Assembly (NCBI GenBank): GCA_035606235.1
Contig: DATNFU010000016.1
Span: 12,135-76,134, forward strand
Length of the DNA stretch: 64,000 nt
Reading direction: 5' to 3'
From: 66-474 sp035606235
GTDB taxonomy: Bacteria; Pseudomonadota; Gammaproteobacteria; Xanthomonadales; Rhodanobacteraceae
Position 1 is the stretch's first letter; each line of letters begins with the position of its first letter. The position numbers were made by a program, and so were the translations under genes. This document shows, in pieces, positions 35,963 to 44,250 of the stretch. The notes under the pieces were generated by a model. It was given only the letters and a program-made list of their open reading frames with translations. It was not told the DNA's origin and ran no database searches.

Positions 35963-37048
35963 TCAGCCATGCCGCTGCGCAAAGTCAGCCATGAATCCGG
36001 TGAGCGCACGCACGCCTTCAATCGGCATCGCGTTGTACAGCGACGCGCGCATCCCGCCGACCGCCCGATGCCCCTTCAGCGCCAACAGACCGGCGGCCTC
36101 TGCGTCCTTCAGGAAGGCCGCATCCAGCGCCGCATCGTGCAGCACGAAGGGTACGTTCATGCGCGAGCGCGCGAACGGTTCGACCGGATTGCGGTAATAA
36201 CCGTTCGAACCATCGATCGCGGCGTACAGCGTTTCGGCCTTCTCGCGATTGCGCTGTTCCATCGCGACCAAACCGCCCTGCTCCCGCAGCCACTGGAAAG
36301 TAAGCCCGGCCAGATACCAGCCCCAGGTGTTGGGTGTGTTGAGCATCGAATTCTGTGCCGCGTGTTCGGCGTAACGGAAGATCTTCGGCAACGGCCGCGG
36401 ATTGCGCGCCAGCAAATCTTCGCGCGCGATCATCACCACCAGGCCCGAAGGCCCGATGTTCTTCTGCGCTCCGGCGTAGATCATGCCAAACCGCGACACC
36501 TCCACCGGGCGAGACAGGATGTCCGAAGACATGTCCGCGATTAGCGGCACATCGCCGACATCCGGAATGGAATGGAACTCCACGCCATGGATTGTTTCAT
36601 TGGGTGTGTAGTGCACGTAGGCGGCATTCGGGTCGAGCTGCCATTGCGCACGGGCTGGAATCGTCGTGAAATTGGAGGTTGCAGAGCTGGCCGCCGCGTG
36701 CGGCTTTGCGTATACGGATGCTTCCTTCAGCGCTTTCTCGCTCCAGTGCCCGGTGATGATGTAATCCGCGCGCTGGCCGTCAGCGCACAAATTCATCGGG
36801 ATTTGCGCGAAGTGCTGGGTGGCCCCGCCCTGCAGGAACAGCACCTTGTAATCGCCCGGCACATTCAGCAGTTCGCGCAAATCTTCCTCGGCGCGCGCGG
36901 CCATTGCTTCGAACGCCTTGCCGCGATGGCTTACTTCCATCACCGAGGCGCGCGCGCCGTTCCACTCAAGCAGTCCTTCCTGTGCGCGGCGCAATACCGC
37001 TTCCGGCAACGCCGCGGGACCGGCGCTGAAATTCCAACCACGAGTCAT
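35963..37048 (-). CDS. serC: Phosphoserine aminotransferase
   Basis: 361-residue PLP enzyme converting 3-phosphohydroxypyruvate to phosphoserine; also used in pyridoxine synthesis. Starts MTRGWNFSAGPAALPEAVL; GGATQHFA, ADMSSDILSRP and the PLP lysine in AGAQKNIGPSG are diagnostic. The ATG at 37048 follows AGAGGG. First gene of the ser-his-aro-cmk-rpsA run here, 182 bp after the FHA gene. Confidence 0.97.
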   Translation of the reverse strand: MTRGWNFSAGPAALPEAVLRRAQEGLLEWNGARASVMEVSHRGKAFEAMAARAEEDLRELLNVPGDYKVLFLQGGATQHFAQIPMNLCADGQRADYIITGHWSEKALKEASVYAKPHAAASSATSNFTTIPARAQWQLDPNAAYVHYTPNETIHGVEFHSIPDVGDVPLIADMSSDILSRPVEVSRFGMIYAGAQKNIGPSGLVVMIAREDLLARNPRPLPKIFRYAEHAAQNSMLNTPNTWGWYLAGLTFQWLREQGGLVAMEQRNREKAETLYAAIDGSNGYYRNPVEPFARSRMNVPFVLHDAALDAAFLKDAEAAGLLALKGHRAVGGMRASLYNAMPIEGVRALTGFMADFAQRHG

Positions 37049-37230
37049 AAGACACTTGCCCTCTGAAGAAATTGATCGCTGCAACCCAAATCGGATACTG
37101 ACACAAGCCCTACGGACCCTGCTCGGCTTGCCAAGCGAGAAACGCACACGGATCAGGCCGGATTGAAACTCGCGCAACCGGCTTCCATCCCTGCCGGGAG
37201 CGCTTCACCCCATTTCGCGCGGGCAGCCCT

Positions 37231-37992
37231 TCAATGTTTCCACCACAACAGCGCCGCAATGATCACCGCGAGCAATGCGGCGGTGCCCAGTAGCCACCAC
37301 AATTCCGCGATCGAGCGCCGCGGCTCGATCGCAATCGGCGCCTGCGGCGGCTCGGGTGTTTCCTGCGCGGCGGCGCTCGCCGCCTGCAAGCCCGGCGCTT
37401 CAACCACGAAGCGGTGCTCGCCCAGAATCAATTGATCACCCGATTGGAGCAGTGCGCGTTTGAGTCGAACACCGTTGACGAGTACCTGTGCATCACCGGC
37501 ATCGAAGCGCACGCCCGTTTGGTGCAACTGCAACTCGCATTGGGGCACGCCCGCCAGCACGAACCCGCGCCCGCCCAGCACCAGTCGACCCTCGATCGGC
37601 AGCAATCGCCCCGACCATGCCCCCGATACCGCGCGCAACGCGGCAAACCCCGGGCGCGGCGCGGCATCGCCGGGCAGCGGCTTGGATGCTCCGCAATCAT
37701 GGTCGGCCGGATTGTCCGGCAGCAGCGCGAGCTTGCATCCGCCGACGCTCAGGATATCCCCGAAGCGCAGCAACGCGCGCTCGCGCACCGGCCTTGCGTT
37801 CACGTAGATGTGCGATGCGCCCGGCAACACTTCCAGCACCAGGCCGCGGCGGTCTTCCGCAATCGTCAGATGCCGTTGCGCGACGCCCGCCCCGCTCAAT
37901 GCCAGATCATTTTCGGCCGCGCAGCCGATGCGCACGCGCGCACCGGCGCTGCGGAAGGGTTCGCGGGCAGCATTGACGAATCCGATGCGCAT
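37231..37992 (-). CDS. FHA-domain membrane-anchored protein
   Basis: 253 residues. Residues ~15-90 form an FHA domain (IGCAAENDLALSG...RHLTI...HIYVNARPV). Residues ~130-205 form a second, more degenerate FHA-like unit (LVLGGRGFVL...VLVNGVRLKRALL...GD). After an Ala/Pro-rich linker, a single transmembrane helix (~231-250) ends WWKH, so it is C-terminally anchored with FHA domains in the cytosol. FHA domains bind phosphothreonine; no kinase is in the window. Divergent from the PHA granule gene. Function unknown. Confidence 0.8.
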   Translation of the reverse strand: MRIGFVNAAREPFRSAGARVRIGCAAENDLALSGAGVAQRHLTIAEDRRGLVLEVLPGASHIYVNARPVRERALLRFGDILSVGGCKLALLPDNPADHDCGASKPLPGDAAPRPGFAALRAVSGAWSGRLLPIEGRLVLGGRGFVLAGVPQCELQLHQTGVRFDAGDAQVLVNGVRLKRALLQSGDQLILGEHRFVVEAPGLQAASAAAQETPEPPQAPIAIEPRRSIAELWWLLGTAALLAVIIAALLWWKH

Positions 37993-38053
37993 GAACTGTC
38001 CGTGCAGAGCGGGCGCACTGTAACATGGCCTCGGCGGCATATCGGAACAGGGC

Positions 38054-38329
38054 ATGGCGACCATCGACATAACCCGGCGACACAATCTCGGCCGCGAACG
38101 CGCGCGCGAAATCGTCGAACGGATTGCCGCCGGAATGGTGCGCAAGTATTCGGTCGAGAGTAGTTGGGAAGGCGACACCCTGCACATCCGACGCAGCGGC
38201 GTGGAGGGACGGATCGAAGTCGGCGAGGACAGCGTGCGCATGCGCGCGCAACTCGGTCTGATGGCCGGCATGCTCAAGGGCACGATCGAGCAGGAGGTAC
38301 AGCATCAGTTCGATCAGCACTTTGGGTAA
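38054..38329 (+). CDS. Polyhydroxyalkanoate system (PHA_gran_rgn) family protein
   Basis: 91 residues: MATIDITRRHNLGRERAREIVERIA, then a Trp-containing beta strand region and ...MLKGTIEQEVQHQFDQHFG at the C-terminus. This fits the small PHA_gran_rgn family found near polyhydroxyalkanoate genes, though many members occur outside such loci and no pha gene is here. Role unknown. A GTGGGG/CCCCAC stem lies 21 bp past the stop. Confidence 0.75.
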   Translation: MATIDITRRHNLGRERAREIVERIAAGMVRKYSVESSWEGDTLHIRRSGVEGRIEVGEDSVRMRAQLGLMAGMLKGTIEQEVQHQFDQHFG

Positions 38330-38350
38330 GTGAGCGGCCTCGCGAAATGT

Positions 38351-38366
38351 GTGGGGCCGCCCCCAC
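38351..38366. terminator. Small GC stem after the PHA-family gene
   Basis: GTGGGG (38351-38356), loop CCGC, CCCCAC (38361-38366). Short, no T-tract; weak candidate terminator ahead of infA. Confidence 0.35.
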
Positions 38367-38504
38367 GTCGGCGAAAGCGGCCACAGGCCGTCGGGCAGAA
38401 CCGATTCCCGGGCGACTGCTTGCTGATGCTTTCGCGCTTCCGGCGTCCGTGGCACAATGCGCGGCTTGCGCGGCAACCCTGCCGCCCGTTCACTGCCGGG
38501 GCAC

Positions 38505-38723
38505 ATGGCCAAAGACGACGTAATCGAGATGGAGGGCACGGTGCTGGAAACCCTGCCTAATACCATGTTCCGCGTGCAGCTCGAAAACGGCCACGTGGTC
38601 ATCGCGCACATCTCCGGCCGCATGCGCAAGCACTACATCCGCATCCTGACCGGCGACAAGGTCAAGGTCGAGATGACACCGTACGATCTGACCAAGGGGC
38701 GGATCACGTACCGGTCGAAATGA
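38505..38723 (+). CDS. infA: Translation initiation factor IF-1
   Basis: 72 residues, the universal IF-1 length: MAKDDVIEMEGTVLETLPNTMF, GHISG-like AHISGRMRKHYIRIL and PYDLTKGRITYR. An OB-fold protein binding the ribosomal A site during initiation. Convergent with clpA across a perfect bidirectional terminator. Confidence 0.98.
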   Translation: MAKDDVIEMEGTVLETLPNTMFRVQLENGHVVIAHISGRMRKHYIRILTGDKVKVEMTPYDLTKGRITYRSK

Positions 38724-38783
38724 TCGCAGGGCGGGTCTTGACCCTCCGTCAGGCATCCCGCGGCGGGTTGAAACCCGCCCTAC

Positions 38784-38812
38784 AAAAACGGCGGCCGCTG
38801 GCCGCCGTTTTT
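38784..38812. terminator. Perfect bidirectional Rho-independent terminator
   Basis: AAAAACGGCGGCC (38784-38796), loop GCT, GGCCGCCGTTTTT (38800-38812). The stem has a 5-T run on both strands, so it can end infA from the left and clpA from the right. It is preceded by a GGCGGGTT..AACCCGCC stem (about 38761-38780). Confidence 0.9.
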
Positions 38813-38841
38813 CGTTTGCCGGATGGCAATGGAGCGAGCGG

Positions 38842-41112
38842 CTATTCCACCACAGCGGGAAGCTTTTCGGCTTCCTCGGTTTCGACCGCAAGCTCGCCGT
38901 CCTTGACGCTCAGGTTGACCTTGCCGCCTTCGGCGAGTTTGCCGAACAGCAGCTCGTCGGCCAGCGCGCGCTTGATCTTGTCCTGGATTACCCGCGCCAT
39001 CGGCCGCGCACCCATATGCGGATCGAAACCGTGCTCGGCCAGCCAACGCCGCGCGTCGGGATCCACGTTGAGATTGACGCGCTTCTCCTGCAACTGCGCT
39101 TCCAGCTCGATCAGGAACTTGTCCACCACGCGCAGGATGTGTTCGAAATCCAGCGCCTTGAATTCCACGATCGCGTCGAGGCGGTTGCGGAATTCCGGCG
39201 TGAACGCGCGGCGGAGGGTTTCCATCGCATCGGTCGCGTGGTTCTGTTCCACGAAACCGATCGTGCGCCGCGCAGCCTGCTGCGCGCCGGCATTGGTGGT
39301 CATCACCAGGATCGCGTTCTTGAAGTTCGCCTCGCGGCCATTGGTGTCGGTCAGCGCGCCGTGATCCATCACCTGCAGCAGCACGTTGAACACATCCGGG
39401 TGGGCCTTCTCGATTTCGTCCAGCAGCAACACGCAGTGCGGATGCTTGACCACCGCGTCGGTGAGCAGGCCGCCCTGATCGAAGCCGACGTAGCCCGGAG
39501 GCGCGCCGATCAGGCGCGAAACCGAATGCGCTTCCATGTATTCGGACATGTCGAAGCGGATCAACTCGATGCCCAGCTGCATCGCCAGTTGCCGTGTGAC
39601 TTCGGTCTTGCCGACGCCCGTGGGGCCGGCGAACAGGAAGCAGCCGATCGGCTTGGCGGGATCGCCCAGTCCCGAGCGCGCCATCTTGATCGCGCTCGAC
39701 AGGGTGTCGATCGCGGCATCCTGGCCGAAGATCACCATCTTCAGATTGCGGTCGATATTGCGCAGCACGTCGCGGTCGGAAGCCGAGACCTGCTTCTGCG
39801 GAATGCGCGCCATGCGCGCCACGATGAACTCGATTTCATTGACGTCGACGGTAGTCTTGCGCTCTTCCTCCGGCATCAGGCGCTGACGGGCACCGGCCTC
39901 GTCGATCACGTCGATCGCCTTGTCCGGCAGCAGCCGGTCGGGAATGTGCTTCACCGACAAATCCACCGCCGCTTTCAGCGCCGCGCCGGTGTAGCTGACG
40001 TGATGATGTTCCTCGAAGCGCGACTTCAGACCTTCCAGGATCGCCACGCTGTCGGCAACGCTGGGCTCGACGATGTCGATTTTCTGGAAGCGTCGCGCCA
40101 GCGCCCGATCCTTCTCGAACACGCCACGGAATTCCTGGAACGTGGTCGAACCGATGCAGCGCAACTCGCCCGAGGCCAGCATCGGCTTGATCAGGTTGGA
40201 TGCATCCATGGTGCCGCCCGAAGCGGAACCCGCACCGATGATGGTGTGGATTTCGTCGATGAACAGGATCGCGTGCGGATCTTTTTTCAGTTGCGCGATC
40301 ACCGCCTTCAGGCGCTTCTCGAAATCGCCACGGTATTTGGTGCCGGCGACCAGCGCGCCGAGATCCAGCGCCCACACGGTGCACTCTTCCAGCACCTCAG
40401 GCACCTCGCCTTCGACGATGCGCTTGGCCAGGCCTTCCGCGAGTGCGGTCTTGCCCACGCCGGCTTCGCCGACATAGAGCGGATTATTCTTGCGCCGACG
40501 GCACAACACCTGGATGGTGCGCTCGATCTCCTCGGTGCGACCGATCAGCGGATCGATTTTGCCCTGCCGCGCAAGATCATTGAGGTTGTTGGCGTACTCG
40601 GTGAGCGCGTTGCCTTTGGCCTCGCCGCCCTCCTCGCCTTCGCGTTCGGTCGCGGCGGGCTCGGCCGCGTCGTGGCCGATCTTGGCAATGCCGTGCGACA
40701 CGTAGTTGACGACGTCCAGCCGCGTCACTTCCTGCTGGTGCAGGAAGAACACCGCATGTGAATCTTTTTCACCGAAGATCGCGACCAGCACGTTGGCGCC
40801 GGTGACTTCCTTCCGCCCCGATGACTGTACGTGATACACCGCGCGCTGCAGCACGCGCTGGAAACCGAGCGTGGGCTGGGTATCGCGCTCGTCGCCGGTC
40901 GGCAGCACCGGCACGGTTTCGGCGATGATCGAGCGCAGATCCTTGCCCAGCTTGTCGACATCGGCGCCACAGCCGCGCAGTACCGCCGCGGCGGTAGGAT
41001 TTTCCAGCAACGCCAGCAGCAGGTGTTCCACCGTCATGAATTCATGACGCTGCTCGCGCGCTTCCTTGTAGCACTGGCCGATGGTGAACTCGAGATCTTT
41101 GCTGAACATCAT
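38842..41112 (-). CDS. clpA: ATP-dependent Clp protease ATP-binding subunit ClpA
   Basis: 756-residue AAA+ unfoldase (E. coli 758). Clp N-domain (1-~140), an acidic linker, first ATPase with GEAGVGKTALAEG (~213), second with GPTGVGKTEVTRQL (~490) and the ClpP-contact loop region near IGF. It unfolds N-end-rule and other substrates for ClpP. It lies downstream of clpS, as usual. Two adjacent ATG codons (41112, 41109) can serve as start. Confidence 0.98.
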   Translation of the reverse strand: MMFSKDLEFTIGQCYKEAREQRHEFMTVEHLLLALLENPTAAAVLRGCGADVDKLGKDLRSIIAETVPVLPTGDERDTQPTLGFQRVLQRAVYHVQSSGRKEVTGANVLVAIFGEKDSHAVFFLHQQEVTRLDVVNYVSHGIAKIGHDAAEPAATEREGEEGGEAKGNALTEYANNLNDLARQGKIDPLIGRTEEIERTIQVLCRRRKNNPLYVGEAGVGKTALAEGLAKRIVEGEVPEVLEECTVWALDLGALVAGTKYRGDFEKRLKAVIAQLKKDPHAILFIDEIHTIIGAGSASGGTMDASNLIKPMLASGELRCIGSTTFQEFRGVFEKDRALARRFQKIDIVEPSVADSVAILEGLKSRFEEHHHVSYTGAALKAAVDLSVKHIPDRLLPDKAIDVIDEAGARQRLMPEEERKTTVDVNEIEFIVARMARIPQKQVSASDRDVLRNIDRNLKMVIFGQDAAIDTLSSAIKMARSGLGDPAKPIGCFLFAGPTGVGKTEVTRQLAMQLGIELIRFDMSEYMEAHSVSRLIGAPPGYVGFDQGGLLTDAVVKHPHCVLLLDEIEKAHPDVFNVLLQVMDHGALTDTNGREANFKNAILVMTTNAGAQQAARRTIGFVEQNHATDAMETLRRAFTPEFRNRLDAIVEFKALDFEHILRVVDKFLIELEAQLQEKRVNLNVDPDARRWLAEHGFDPHMGARPMARVIQDKIKRALADELLFGKLAEGGKVNLSVKDGELAVETEEAEKLPAVVE

Positions 41113-41168
41113 TCTCTCACTTCAAAGCGATTCGGGATGTTTCCCGTGTGGCTTCGATATGGGGATGG

Positions 41169-41501
41169 CTAGAGTTTTTCCATAGTGCACAGCAAGGGAT
41201 GTTGATGACTGCGTGAGAATTCGTTCACCTGGGTGACCTTGCTCTCGGCGACCTCACGCGTGAATACGCCACACACCCCTTTGCCGCGGGTGTGGACATG
41301 CAACATGATCTGGGTGGCGCGTTCACGATTCATGTTGAAGAAGGTTTCAAGCACCGCCACCACGAACTCCATCGGCGTGTAGTCGTCGTTCAGCAGCACC
41401 ACTTGATAGAGCGGCGGACGTGCGGTCTCCGGCTTCGCCGTTTCCACGGCGAGGCCGTGCTCGTGTTCGGATTCCGGGTCGTGTCGTTTGGTTGGTGCCA
41501 T
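41169..41501 (-). CDS. clpS: ClpA adaptor protein ClpS
   Basis: 110 residues. Disordered N-terminus then LLNDDYTPMEFVVAVLETFF with N-end-rule pocket residues, and HTRGKGVCGVFTREVAESKV. ClpS hands N-degron substrates to ClpA. ATG at 41501 gives the family length. Same operon as clpA with a 56-bp gap; divergent from the NUDIX gene. Confidence 0.97.
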   Translation of the reverse strand: MAPTKRHDPESEHEHGLAVETAKPETARPPLYQVVLLNDDYTPMEFVVAVLETFFNMNRERATQIMLHVHTRGKGVCGVFTREVAESKVTQVNEFSRSHQHPLLCTMEKL

Positions 41502-41658
41502 TGCTCTGGATGGATTGCCTTCGGCCCGAGTATACGCCGCGCGCGAACCGGCACTATGCAATGCGACACACTGCCGTGATGGCACAATGGCGAAGTTTTT
41601 CCATTCCTGCACTGGATTCCTGCCATTCCCCGGCCGGGATTACGATGACCCTTTGCAT

Positions 41659-42138
41659 ATGTCCATTTCCGCAGAAAACAACGAGGAGATCTGGTGCCCG
41701 CACGTGACCGTCGCCTGCGTGGTACACGATCGAGATCGCTTCCTGATGGTGGAGGAAGACGTGCGCGGCACGCTGCGGTTCAATCAACCTGCGGGCCACC
41801 TCGAGCCCGGCGAGAGCCTGATCCAAGCGGTCCACCGCGAGACGCTGGAGGAAGCCGGCTGGGAGATCGAACTGCAATCCTTCATCGGGGTGCGCCAGTA
41901 CGACAGCCCCGAGCACGAGGCGCAGATCGTGCGTTTCGCGTTTGCGGGGCGTCCCTTGCATCATCATGCCGGGCGCAAGCTGGATCACGGCATCCTGCGC
42001 ACGCACTGGCTGAGCTATCCGGAAATCGCGGCGTTGGGCGAGCGCCTGCGCAGCCCCCTGGTGCTCGCCACACTGGACGATTGGCTGGCCGGCCGGCGGT
42101 TGCCGCTTTCGGTCGTGGATGGCACGGCATGCGCGTGA
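41659..42138 (+). CDS. nudJ: NUDIX hydrolase (NudJ-like)
   Basis: 159 residues with the NUDIX box GHLEPGESLIQAVHRETLEEAGW (G...E.....RE..EE.G). NudJ hydrolyses thiamin pyrophosphate and other nucleoside diphosphate derivatives in E. coli. The order nudJ-mnmA-hflD matches E. coli. Its end overlaps the mnmA start by 10 bp. The ATG at 41659 leads directly into the conserved N-terminus; upstream residues are non-conserved. Confidence 0.9.
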   Translation: MSISAENNEEIWCPHVTVACVVHDRDRFLMVEEDVRGTLRFNQPAGHLEPGESLIQAVHRETLEEAGWEIELQSFIGVRQYDSPEHEAQIVRFAFAGRPLHHHAGRKLDHGILRTHWLSYPEIAALGERLRSPLVLATLDDWLAGRRLPLSVVDGTACA

Positions 42139-43220
42139 TGGTCGGCATGTCCGGTGGCGTGGACTCCTCGGTGGCCGCACTGCTGCTGCAACGCGAGGAC
42201 CATGCAGTCGCCGGCATGTTCATGCAGAACTGGGAAGACGAGGAGCCCGATTCCGGTTGCCGCGCAGACGAGGATCGCAAGGATGCGCTGGCGGTATGCG
42301 CGAAGCTCGGCATCCCATTTCATCCGCGCAACTTCGCGCGTGAATATCGCGAACGCGTGTTCGCGCATTTCCTTTCCGAATATCGCGCCGGGCGCACGCC
42401 CAATCCAGATGTACTCTGCAACCGCGAGATCAAGTTCCGCACCTTTCTGGACGCGGCGCGCGAACTCGGCGCCGAGAAGATCGCTACCGGCCACTACGCG
42501 CGCGTGGAGCACATGGATGGACGCTGGCGGTTGTTGCGCGCGGCAGACAGCGACAAGGATCAGACCTATTTCCTGCATGCGCTGGATCAGCAGCAACTCG
42601 GCGCCGCACTGTTTCCGCTGGGCGAGCTGCGCAAGGTTGAAGTGCGCGCGCTCGCGCGCGAGTCGGGTTTCGCCGTACATGCGAAGAGGGATTCCACCGG
42701 CATCTGTTTTATCGGCGAACGCGATTTCCGCGGGTTCCTTGCGAAATACCTGCCCGCACAGCCGGGCGAACTGCGCACGCCGGAAGGTGAAATTCTGGGC
42801 GTGCATCACGGCGCGATGTTCTACACACCCGGCCAGCGTGCGGGGCTGGGGCTGGGAGGGCGCGCGGGCGCGGGCAGCGCGCCGTGGTACGTGGTTGGCA
42901 AGGATGTGCCGTCGAATGTGGTGTATGTGGCGCAAGGCGCGGAGAATCGCTGGCTGATGTCGCAGCTGGTGCGCGCGGAACAGCCGCACTGGATTGCAGG
43001 CATCACCCCTGCCTTCCCTCTCGCTTGCAGTGCAATGACTCGCTACCGACAACCGCCGCAGACCTGCCGCGTGATAGCAACCGGCGACGACATCGAAGTG
43101 CATTTCGATCTGCCGCAGCGTGCGGTCGCCCCCGGACAGTCGATAGTGTTCTATGCGGGCGATGAGTGCCTGGGTGGTGGTGTAATCACAAGCACGGACG
43201 CGCCGGAGATCGCCGCATGA
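42129..43220 (+). CDS. mnmA: tRNA 2-thiouridylase MnmA
   Basis: 363 residues. PP-loop GMSGGVDSS (6-14), nucleophile C97 in NPDVLCNREIKF and second cysteine C193 in STGICFIGE. It thiolates U34 of tRNA-Lys/Glu/Gln using sulfur from the Tus relay. The ATG at 42129 sets MRVMVGMSGG at the N-terminus as in orthologues. Coupled to hflD by ATGA. Confidence 0.97.
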   Translation: MRVMVGMSGGVDSSVAALLLQREDHAVAGMFMQNWEDEEPDSGCRADEDRKDALAVCAKLGIPFHPRNFAREYRERVFAHFLSEYRAGRTPNPDVLCNREIKFRTFLDAARELGAEKIATGHYARVEHMDGRWRLLRAADSDKDQTYFLHALDQQQLGAALFPLGELRKVEVRALARESGFAVHAKRDSTGICFIGERDFRGFLAKYLPAQPGELRTPEGEILGVHHGAMFYTPGQRAGLGLGGRAGAGSAPWYVVGKDVPSNVVYVAQGAENRWLMSQLVRAEQPHWIAGITPAFPLACSAMTRYRQPPQTCRVIATGDDIEVHFDLPQRAVAPGQSIVFYAGDECLGGGVITSTDAPEIAA

Positions 43221-43840
43221 ACGAGGCGCGCGTCATCGCGCTTGCCGCCTTGTTCCAGGCCGCGAGTCTGGTGCGTTCGCTGGCGAGCGAAGGCGACTGC
43301 GATCCGGCGGAACTGGAAACCTGCGTGGCTTCCATCTTCAAGCTGGAGAGTGGCAGCGCGGCCGACGTCTACGGCGGCTTGGCCGGGGTGCGCGAAGGCT
43401 TGCGCGTGCTAATCGCGCAAATAGATGGCGGGCGGCGCAATCCCGTCCTGCTGCGCATGGTGTTTGCGATCCTGCGGCTGGAGCGTTCGCTGCATCGGCA
43501 TCCTGCGGTGGTCACTTCGCTGCAGGAAGGGCTGCAGGGCATGCAGCGCCAGTTGGTGCACTTCGGGCCAACCCATCCGACCGTGCTGGCGCGCGCGGCG
43601 GATCTGTATGCGGAAAATCTTTCCAACCTGCGGCCGCGGGTGATGGTGATCGGCAATCCGCTGTACCTGCATCAACCCAATCAGGTACAACGCATCCGCG
43701 CGCTGTTGCTGGCCGCGGTGCGCGCTGCCGTGCTGTGGCGGCAACTCGGCGGGCGCCGCTGGCATCTGCTGCTGCGCCCACGCCGCGAAGCCATGCTTGC
43801 GCGCGGCATGCTCACGCGCACGATGCTGGATAATGGTTGA
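43217..43840 (+). CDS. hflD: Lysogenization regulator HflD
   Basis: 207-residue helical membrane-associated protein. RVIALAALFQAASLVRSLA, NPVLLRMVFAILRLERSL and a LRPRVMVIGNPLYLHQPNQVQRIRALLLAAVRAA core are typical. In E. coli it antagonises phage lambda CII. Overlaps mnmA by 4 bp. purB normally follows; here a toxin-antitoxin-like pair does. Confidence 0.94.
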   Translation: MNEARVIALAALFQAASLVRSLASEGDCDPAELETCVASIFKLESGSAADVYGGLAGVREGLRVLIAQIDGGRRNPVLLRMVFAILRLERSLHRHPAVVTSLQEGLQGMQRQLVHFGPTHPTVLARAADLYAENLSNLRPRVMVIGNPLYLHQPNQVQRIRALLLAAVRAAVLWRQLGGRRWHLLLRPRREAMLARGMLTRTMLDNG

Positions 43841-43848
43841 AGGCATAA

Positions 43849-43888
43849 TTGTAAAAATGGGTAAAGAGGGTATATTGGCCTTATCTTT
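43849..43888 (+). promoter_or_regulatory. Promoter and candidate operator of the Phd-zeta module
   Basis: TTGTAA (43849-43854), 16-bp spacer, TATATT (43871-43876). The AAAGA (43863-43867) and TCTTT (43884-43888) arms flank the -10, giving an imperfect inverted repeat suited to an autoregulating Phd-type repressor. The segment is markedly AT-rich for this genome. Confidence 0.55.
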
Positions 43889-43902
43889 GACGAGTCCCTG
43901 AC

Positions 43903-44250
43903 ATGTCCGTCCTCCACAAGCTCGATGCCCTGCCCCGCACACCGGCTTCCGACCTCAAGAAGCTGGGTTGGCGCGGCGTGATGAAATCGGTTGACCGCGA
44001 AGGCAAGGTGGTGGTCACCAACCACAATGAACCCGAGGCGGTCATCCTTTCGATGAACGAATACAACGCCATCGCCCTTGCCCTGGAAAAAGCCGAATCG
44101 AAAAAGGCTTCGGCGCTCGATGTGCTTCGCCAGCGCTTCGATGAGCGGCTGGCGTCCTTGCAGTCGGCAAATGCCGGAGACCGCCTGCGCGCGGCGATGC
44201 GTAGCCGCGCGAAGCTCGGCGGCAAGCTCAAGGCTGCGAAACGTTATTGA
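43903..44250 (+). CDS. Phd/YefM-family antitoxin-like protein
   Basis: 115 residues. The segment VMKSVDREGKVVVTNHNEPEAVILSMNEYNAI (~26-57) matches the Phd/YefM fold that binds DNA as a dimer. The C-terminal half is a charged, Arg/Lys/Ala-rich helix likely to be disordered until it binds the toxin. Stop and following ATG overlap as TGATG, so it is coupled to the kinase gene. It probably represses the promoter upstream. Partner choice is inferred from gene order. Confidence 0.8.
   Translation: MSVLHKLDALPRTPASDLKKLGWRGVMKSVDREGKVVVTNHNEPEAVILSMNEYNAIALALEKAESKKASALDVLRQRFDERLASLQSANAGDRLRAAMRSRAKLGGKLKAAKRY

Noticed and set aside
38330..38440. tRNA gene near infA, where E. coli has serW
   Set aside because: GATTCCC-like words exist but no cloverleaf with acceptor stem and anticodon arm can be drawn.
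38440..38480. Possible sigma54 site TGGCAC...TTGC before infA
   Set aside because: Spacing between the two blocks is about 10 rather than 5, so it does not fit the sigma54 consensus.
39016..40761. Long open frame antisense to clpA
   Set aside because: No recognisable domain; ClpA on the other strand is unambiguous.
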